Assembly: GCA_000611775.1 (NCBI GenBank)
Contig: KK106981.1
Span: 5,272,927-5,336,926 of the forward strand
Source: Umbilicaria muhlenbergii
Taxonomy: Eukaryota; Ascomycota; Lecanoromycetes; Umbilicariales; Umbilicariaceae
Length of the DNA: 64,000 bases
Direction: 5' to 3'
The notes under the pieces were generated by a model. The model saw only the letters and a program-made list of their open reading frames with translations. It was not told where the DNA came from and did no database searches. Each line of letters starts with the position of its first letter. The stretch's first letter is position 1. Positions 57,395 to 64,000 of this stretch are shown in pieces. Position numbers and translations under genes: made by a program.

Positions 57395-58865
57395 ATGGCT
57401 CCCATATCACGTAAGACCCGCTTTGTCTGTATCTCGGACACTCATAACGCATCTCCGCTCCATGGAACTTTCAAGCTGCCGCGCGGCGATGTACTAATTC
57501 ATGCGGGTGACTTGACGAACCAAGGAAGTTTGTCTGAGCTCCGGAGGACCGTTGATTGGATTGAAAAAGCAGACTTCGAGGTCAAGATTGTGATCGCAGG
57601 TAGCTGGACTGCCCTCTGTCACTGATACTACTGACCGTCACAGGCAACCATGATATTACCCTTGATGCAGACTTCTATGGTCAACACGGCTTGTACTTCC
57701 ATAACCAGCATCCTCAGGACCCTCAAGAATGTCTCCAACTGCTTACGGGCTCTTCAACTATTAAATATCTGAATCATCAGTCGGCCGACATTCGTCTGAC
57801 CAAGGAGGGCGGCCCTCAAACAACGTTTAAGATCTTCGGATCGCCCTACTCACCTTCGCGAGGTCTATGGGCATTCGGTTACCCTCCAGAAAGAGCCTCG
57901 CAATTATGGGATCAGATACCTCTCGATACAGACATTATCGTCACTCATACGCCACCGAAATTTCACTGCGATGAGTCAGGGGGTCGCGGTGCGGCGGGCT
58001 GCGAGATTCTTCGGCAGACCTTGTGGCGGGTACGACCGAGACTTACTGTTTGTGGTCACATACACGAAGGGAGAGGTGCCGAGAGGGTCATCTGGGATCT
58101 TGCGGCCCCTAAGTCCGAGGCACCGCAACGGAACGTGAAGATATGCTGATCGTTTGAGATAGCGTCAAGTACAAAGAAGAAGACACTGGCTACTGGAACG
58201 ACCCTGGCTGCGACAACAACAAACAGTCCACGGTAGATCTGACTGCTAAAGGCGGGGCGGCGTTGGACAACGACGGCTCCCATAACATTGATGAGAGCGG
58301 GGTCGAACCCATCATCCGACCTGGCTCGCCACTCAGCAAGTCGACCTTTCGGGCCGTTGTTGAAAAGAGACAGGCCAAGAAGGCCATTCCTCCAGTCAAG
58401 AAGCCGACTTTTCTACCAAGGCCCCCAAAGAATTCTGATTGCCAGCCTTCTACCTCCGTCTCTCATTTGGCCGGTACAGAAATCAGTACTCATATTTCAT
58501 CTACTATCCCTACTATAGACACTCAGTCCGTTGGAACTCAGCCTAACAAGCGTACTGTTATCTTCCTTGAGCCAAACGCTACCATTCCATCCCTTTCTGC
58601 AGCCGCCAACGCACCATCTCCATCATCGGGCATTGATGACGTACCCTCGGCCACTCGTGGGCAAGGAGGGTTACCACCCTCTCGACGTTGCGATCTTGAA
58701 GCTCTGTTCGGAAGAACGGGCAGGAGAGAGACATGCGTCATCAACGCCGCCATCATGGCATCCAGTTGGCCGCATAAAGGCAGTGGCGGCAAGAAATACA
58801 ACAAGCCAATAGTTGTTGATATCGATATGCCCGTTTGGGCCGATAGCGCGTCGGGAAATTACTAA
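57395..58865 (+). CDS. Calcineurin-like metallophosphoesterase (MPPED-like) with long disordered tail
   Basis: Exons 57395-57599, 57644-58112 and 58163-58865 join to 458 aa. The phosphoesterase motifs are ISDTHN (D-x-H), HAGDLTNQG (GD), AGNHD (GNHD, split by intron 1), IIVTHTPP and VCGHIHEGRG (GHxH), all in order within about 215 residues. These bind two metals. Related MPPED1/2 proteins hydrolyse cyclic or small phosphodiesters. After the domain come NVKYKEEDTGYWNDPG and VDLTAKGGAALDNDGS, which resemble the fungal family. A 200-residue Ser/Pro-rich tail follows. The intron 2 donor (GTCCGA) is weak; if that intron is kept, translation stops at 58149 just after the domain (ends NVKIC). The start ATG is at 57395. 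Confidence 0.8.
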
Positions 58866-60882
58866 GGATTTGTACGTGACAGGCAGCAGCGGATCGGAAC
58901 CACGAGATGCTGCTTTAGACTCTTGTCAGGCTCCAAAGTCCGAAGAGACTGGTCGCCTCCGCGCGGGGCCGTGGGCAGTTTCTTCTATCGTTACATACCT
59001 GCTTAGGTTCGATTGGCAGGGGGAGCGGGCAGTGTCCCACAATTGGCAGCCCGACCGGGAGACTAAGCAGAAAATGCCCCAAGTTACCATAGCACATTTG
59101 GCCTTGCTGTCCGCCCTGTGCCCCTATTGCGGAGGCTCCTGCTCTCCACAATAACCTGTGGGAGCAATATACCCCTACCCATTGCATTCGTCCTTGACCC
59201 TGTGAATTCCATACGTCCTGCTTGATTGGCGATTCATTCCCAGCATGACAAGGTCAACAAGCTGCAATTGGGCTGATAATAGCACCACCACGCGTCATGT
59301 TGTAGTACCTTCTGCGACACTGCTACTGTACGGTATTCGAAGCGCCCTCTTGGCCGTGCATGTGCAAGGCAGTGGACTCACAGACTCGTCCGAATTACAC
59401 CATTACAAGCTGCAGTAAGAATACTACTTACTAAGGCATCTGCCGCACGGAAACAATCGACTGAATTCTGTAGCGATATCTCACACCGTCAACCCTAGGC
59501 CACGACCTTGATCTGATTGGCCTGATGTTTCTGACCTAATGTTTCCGAGCACATGCAGCAAGCTTCTAACCGCCGAACCACGGTTCTGCGCCCCCAACGT
59601 TGGCAGCAGACACCTTGGAGCAGGCCTTGCACACATGCAGAGGGCACGAAATGGGTATGTTCCTGCACCCACCCCGCAACATCCGCGCTCCGGCCTGCAC
59701 CTGATTCGTCATGAACCGTAGCATTCTTCTTGCCATGGCAGCCGGCACAATTGTCAGATGCGGTCGACCACATGTGCGGGCCGTGGGTCGCGCATACGCA
59801 AACCCAAGGCTTTTGGTCTCATGCATGAAAGGCCAATGATTGCCCAAAGGCCGAGGGTGGCGGAGACGTTAGAAAGCAAGCCGTTTGATGAGCGAATGGT
59901 ACGGGACTCTGCCATAACGAGGGGACGATAGTATAGCCAGTAGACACCTAGTTGATGTGCCAGGCTGCCAGCTCACTTGCACTACCTTGCCTCGTTGTAC
60001 ACACCCAAGCCTGGTCTCTGTTTCTCCAGCATTCCGCCGAGGCTGCCATATTTGCTGTAAGAAGGAACGCACAGCCATTAACTCCTAACTCCTATTATTG
60101 CCCTGAGGATCAGTGTTTGCGACGCCCCAAACCAGCTGAAGATTCCTGCCCGCGTGCCATCCCAGCCCTCAAGCCTTTAAAACCAAGCGACGGGTACCTG
60201 GCACGCCTGGATGCGTGGACAGTATTCTGTACAGTGACTCCGTGTGTCAAAGTCAAAACAGTGAGACGGAGAAGTACCTGGATTTCGCACTTCTCCCGAC
60301 CCGGACCTCTTCATCGCCCAGTGGGCCTCAGCCTGAGGAACCCTTCCAGTGTTGGACGCTTACACCAGTGGACGTGCCACCCCGACCGTGACTCTTCACC
60401 GCCGATTCCAATTAGAACACATCACACCTCCTGGCATTTACACATCAAAATACTCTTCCACATTCCCTCGCTGTCCATGGCCTTCAGTTCCAAACTTCCC
60501 ATGCGCCATTAATAATCAACACAGCCACCACTGGCCGCGTCCCTCTGGCAGTGGCAATCTGCAGAATTGAGTCTGCTCGCTAGAAATTACGTCGCCTCCG
60601 CTCTCTCGGCGCTGCGACAAGTGATTTGTTTTCTCATCCATCTCCGTGCTTTATCGCTTACCAAAGGCTTTCCATCAAACCCAAACCCGGACCTTGTGTG
60701 GAGGGCTGCGTTCCGTTCTTGAGCTCTCATAAGCACCTTAATAAGAGGTGTAGGTGCATACTGCGTTGACACCACTGCGAGACTACTTTCGTCTCTTCTT
60801 CTAGATAAAGCCACGCTCCATGACCTGAACTTCCATCGGGGCTCTCACTCTAAGCATCTCACCGTTCCACAATTTCACGGTC
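58866..60882. other. Gene-free region, no feature recognised
   Basis: About 2 kb upstream of the J-domain gene. The longest frame (186 codons at 59952-60512, plus) is not protein-like. I saw no tRNA-like A/B-box pair, repeat or transposon. The last few hundred bases must contain the J-domain gene promoter. Confidence 0.4.
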
Positions 60883-62802
60883 ATGGCCTCACCTCTACCC
60901 CCCGATCCATATGCGGCTCTCAACGTCTCGAAAGATGCAACGCTCGCCGCCATCCGAAGCGCCTATCGAAAGCTCGTACTTACGTGTCATCCCGACAAGG
61001 TCCAGGACGAGGCTTTGAGGGCTCAGAAGACTCATCAATTCACACAAGTTCAACAAGCATACGAAATACTCAGCGACGAACACAAAAGGAGGCAATATGA
61101 CGATCAGGTCAGGTCGGCCGAATTACGGGCGGAAACGCTCATGACAGGCACGCGTGGAACACGTATCGTACCAGAATTTGCAGGACCTCGGGGTGGCGTC
61201 TTTGAGAATCGTGGGGAATGGTTGTACGAAGAGCGAGCCCCTCGGCGGTCCTACGACTCTGATGATGCGAGCCCGTTTGAAGAGCCTCGCGTGAGGAGAT
61301 CTACGTATGACAACTCTACATCCAGGAGAACATCGGGACGTGTACAGGAGGAAAGGAGGAAAACTAGAGAGGTGGAGGTGGAGCGTGAACGTGAACGGCT
61401 TCGCACTACCAAGGAAGCACAGCGGTCAAGTCATTCCGACCGTAGGAGGACACGGGATAAGGATCGTAGGAGAGAGTACGACGACAAGCATACCGAGCGA
61501 AGAGCGTTCGTGGAGGATGACTCTGGTTCTGATTCTGAGAGCACAGCGCGATACTCTAGCGTCCGGAGGGATTCATATCCAAGAAGAACGTATGAAGATT
61601 CTCGACGAGGAGATTGGGAGGAAACGCCACGAAGGAGGAGCCAGCGTGAGGTTACCGAGTACCCCGACCACTTCGAGGTAAAGATTATGGGCGCGCAAGA
61701 CTATATCTCGAAGTCAAAAACTGTCTCCGTACCCGAGGGTAGTTCGCGTCGCCCTCTCCCATATAGGACCGTCTCAGCCGCACAACCGCCGCCGCCTCCG
61801 CCACCACCGCCCACAGAACCCGAACGACGCCCATCTGGTGGTCGCACGCGCGGTACCAGGGACAGCAGTCGCACAAGATCCGGAAAGAGCGCCAGATCGC
61901 CCGAGATCGTAGATGCACCCAGCAGGTATGAGACGCCTATCCGAAAACCAAGCGTACCTATTTCTTCGTCGGATCCGACCAATATCAAGGTTCCCACTTC
62001 ACAAAGGAGGCAACCAGTGCGATCGACCACACGGCAACCGCCAGTGTATGCACAGCAGGAACAGAGAATGCCAAGAATGCCGCGATCTGAAACTGCTCCT
62101 CTCATTGTCGGGACTTCTCGATGCCCAGATAATGTACCCGCGAAGTCATCAAAACTAAAGAACTCAGAAATCCACGACTCAGGCTATTCAAGTCTCTCAG
62201 GTCCTGGTACGCCAGAGATGGCCTATCCTCAGCAGTCGAAGTACAAAGCCGCTGTCAGCGATGAGGACGAGGACCATTTTAGAGGTCCTCCGTCTACGAA
62301 ATACAAAGTGGTCGTCAGCGACGAGGACGAGGACCGGGACCGTCATCGAAATCATCGAACCTACCTGGTGGAGCCAGAAGACACAGTCCCTAAGCTAACT
62401 CGCCGTGCTACAGAGCGTCCTGCCGTTGCAAGTCGTGTCTCCTCCTCAGCTACTCGAGGGCCGCCATCTCGCTCCCAGTCCTACGCTTATCCAGTCGAGT
62501 CGCATTCGTCTCCCCGTCCACCTGCATTTTCGCGTTCGGAGACTAGTCGACCGTCGTTTCAGAGTCGCGCATCTACTCGCGGCTCCTTGTTGGGCGACTT
62601 CACGGAAGAGCCGTTGCAGTACAAGGAGCCCGCGCCGTACAAGGTCCAGTACGAATCACCAAAGATCAGGACCCAAGATATCCGATATGCTACAGACCGA
62701 CGCGGATCCGGAGCCTCGCCCAGGGATGCTTATCCCTACGCCGAAATACGCCGCCCTGGTATGGAGAGAAGAGGCGATTCTTATCAGTCCGTGTGCTCCT
62801 GA
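60883..62802 (+). CDS. J-domain (DnaJ) protein with long charged, disordered tail
   Basis: An intronless 639-aa frame. Residues about 8-75 are a complete J domain: DPYAALNVSKDATLAAIRSA, YRKLVLTCHPDKVQDE with the HPD motif, and FTQVQQAYEILSDEHKRRQYD. It should stimulate an Hsp70 partner. After residue 90 there is no Gly/Phe region or zinc finger; the rest is low complexity, so this is a class III (DnaJC-like) protein. The tail has Arg/Glu-rich stretches (VEVERERERLRTTKE), a proline run of about nine residues and repeated KYK-x3-VSDEDED motifs. It is Ser/Arg-rich toward the end. The client or partner is unknown, and the J domain is the only recognisable part. Confidence 0.9.
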   Translation: MASPLPPDPYAALNVSKDATLAAIRSAYRKLVLTCHPDKVQDEALRAQKTHQFTQVQQAYEILSDEHKRRQYDDQVRSAELRAETLMTGTRGTRIVPEFAGPRGGVFENRGEWLYEERAPRRSYDSDDASPFEEPRVRRSTYDNSTSRRTSGRVQEERRKTREVEVERERERLRTTKEAQRSSHSDRRRTRDKDRRREYDDKHTERRAFVEDDSGSDSESTARYSSVRRDSYPRRTYEDSRRGDWEETPRRRSQREVTEYPDHFEVKIMGAQDYISKSKTVSVPEGSSRRPLPYRTVSAAQPPPPPPPPPTEPERRPSGGRTRGTRDSSRTRSGKSARSPEIVDAPSRYETPIRKPSVPISSSDPTNIKVPTSQRRQPVRSTTRQPPVYAQQEQRMPRMPRSETAPLIVGTSRCPDNVPAKSSKLKNSEIHDSGYSSLSGPGTPEMAYPQQSKYKAAVSDEDEDHFRGPPSTKYKVVVSDEDEDRDRHRNHRTYLVEPEDTVPKLTRRATERPAVASRVSSSATRGPPSRSQSYAYPVESHSSPRPPAFSRSETSRPSFQSRASTRGSLLGDFTEEPLQYKEPAPYKVQYESPKIRTQDIRYATDRRGSGASPRDAYPYAEIRRPGMERRGDSYQSVCS

Positions 62803-64000
62803 AATCTTCCAGCAACCGAAACACAGCTGGAGATGATTGTTACAGAGTACACTGTGTTCTCTTACCGTGCGTGCAAACAGTCACCATTGCCATCGCTACC
62901 TTGGCATCACTTGCATCACTTGGCGCTATACCCCTTCCCTCGTTGGCATTTAATCGTCTTCCGCGGGCGCATAGCCCCTTTGGTACACATAGATATTCAC
63001 GCTCTTTAAGTGGAGATGCTGCTTCGCGATGAGGCTTGGCGAATGGCTGTCCTCGATCGCTTCTACTGCATAGCTGCGTGCTTTTCTACCGGTGTATTGT
63101 TAGATTAGGGTTTCTTTTCCTGTTCGCTTGAATGTTCCGGGGCAAACAGTGCTCACATAGCTGACAATGGTTAGCTAGCAATGACTCCAATAAAAAATCC
63201 ATTTCTGCGTTACTGCTCTCTGTTGTGTCCGTGACCGCCTTTATGCTAACGTCTATCCGAGGTGTTATGCGATACTGATCTATCCAGACTTCATGCCAAC
63301 GACCAATGAGCGAATCCTGACAGTGCTTACCCCTGGCACTTCTGCAGACTACCCTTCCTGTGGGGTGCCTCCCCACATCAGACCGTGGTTCTCAACGCTC
63401 GCTACCACTGTTGCACCAGAAACTCTGATATGTTCCCTACACTAAACCGCATAGAGGCGAATACGACAACCATCTTTTCCAAGTCGCGACTGATTTCAAA
63501 TGGGCATGAATATTCAGGGGCTTTTGCGAAAATACGACGTGGTCCTCAAGGTTCTGTCTTTTCTTTGGAAGGCTCGAAGGTGTTCAGGCAGTTACATCGC
63601 GGCCATATACTAAACCACATACAGGCAAAGTGATAACAACATTTTCCAGTTCCGGATGAAATCCATATGGATACGAATGCTTGGAGGCCTCCAGGAAGGT
63701 ATGGGGCAGTCAAAAGACGAATCCAGGGCATGTCTGTGCCCGCTGGAGGCCCTGGTACAAATACCAGACGCCCTTCTCTCTTCGTTGTCCATTGTTTTAG
63801 AGTATTGCCAGAACAGTTTGCAAACAACACTGACACTGTGACTTGCTGTCATTCGCTGCTGAAGCACTCCCTGCCTGTATGTCAACACTCCTCTGCTTCT
63901 CTCTCTAGTCACCATCATATCCATCTGAAACACTTCCGGTATGTTCATTCAAAACAATTTCTACATTCCCATTGCAGCTTTTATCCTTTCCACACATATA
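62803..64000. other. Right-edge stretch with a diverged direct repeat
   Basis: About 1.2 kb with no supportable gene. Positions about 63440-63512 and 63609-63682 are diverged direct repeats (both begin ACTAAACC.CATA.AGGC), roughly 170 bp apart. Minus-strand frames across both copies give weakly similar peptides, so a decayed duplicated coding piece is possible. Confidence 0.45.
63440..63682. repeat. Diverged direct repeat pair
   Basis: Two related segments of about 70 bp (63440-63512 and 63609-63682). They share ACTAAACCRCATASAGGC, then ACAACNAT...TTTCCA, and end GGNNATGAAT / GGATACGAAT. Identity is moderate. They lie in gene-free DNA. Confidence 0.5.

Noticed and set aside
59952-60512. 186-codon plus-strand frame in the gene-free stretch
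   Set aside because: Composition is not protein-like, there are no motifs, and no splice partners were found.

Overview
The window is nuclear DNA of a filamentous ascomycete (Pezizomycotina). Short introns of about 50-160 nt carry GT..AG ends, often with a CTAAC/CTGAC-type branch site. There are many fungal families (Med15, KES1-type oxysterol-binding protein, Nrm1/Whi5-like repressor, Lag1-type ceramide synthase, CSC1/RSN1 channel, LMBR1 protein, AIM18). Intergenic regions are long for a yeast. I cannot name the class with confidence. Exon boundaries below were worked out by hand from reading-frame phase, splice sites and family resemblance.

Layout. 0.8-8.8 kb (all minus): a membrane-anchored DUF3445/HODM-like heme protein, a small hypothetical protein, a probable decayed membrane-protein gene and a Ubp16-like deubiquitinase. 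9.2-16.7 kb (plus): mitochondrial ribosomal protein bL9m, class II fructose-bisphosphate aldolase, CSC1-like channel. 17.4-22.3 kb (minus): oxysterol-binding protein, phosphoglucomutase, oligoribonuclease. 22.5-24.3 kb (plus): Gfo/Idh/MocA oxidoreductase, divergent from the oligoribonuclease. 24.5-25.6 kb (minus): F-box-like protein. 25.6-28 kb: gene-free, with a 12-bp minisatellite and a 255-bp MITE-like element with perfect 30-bp inverted ends. 28-34 kb (plus): conserved unknown protein, Nrm1/Whi5-like repressor, SLC35F6-like transporter. 35.2-40.4 kb (minus): a very large Med15. 40.4-43.4 kb: gene-free. 43.4-52.5 kb (plus): ceramide synthase, LMBR1 protein, a disordered protein with a CaaX-like end, AIM18. 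52.7-64 kb: glutaredoxin, an MDR-family reductase with a degraded N-terminus, a tentative small basic protein, a large 12-bp minisatellite, a metallophosphoesterase with a long tail, a J-domain protein, then gene-free DNA.

Most genes are housekeeping: glycolysis and glycogen metabolism (aldolase, phosphoglucomutase), lipid and sphingolipid handling (oxysterol-binding protein, ceramide synthase), mitochondria (bL9m, AIM18, Ubp16), transcription (Med15, Nrm1/Whi5) and redox (glutaredoxin). I see no biosynthetic cluster, no retroelement coding region, no CRISPR and no convincing tRNA.

The most interesting signals are compositional and structural. In at least five genes the coding strand is C-rich and then switches abruptly to G-rich near the 3' end. 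Inside the G-rich part of AIM18, the reading frame breaks exactly at a 14-base match to the Tn5/Nextera mosaic end, which points to an assembly fault. Other items are the decayed gene at 5.1-5.8 kb, the MITE, a multi-heptamer hairpin, and a uORF that stops two bases before the aldolase start.
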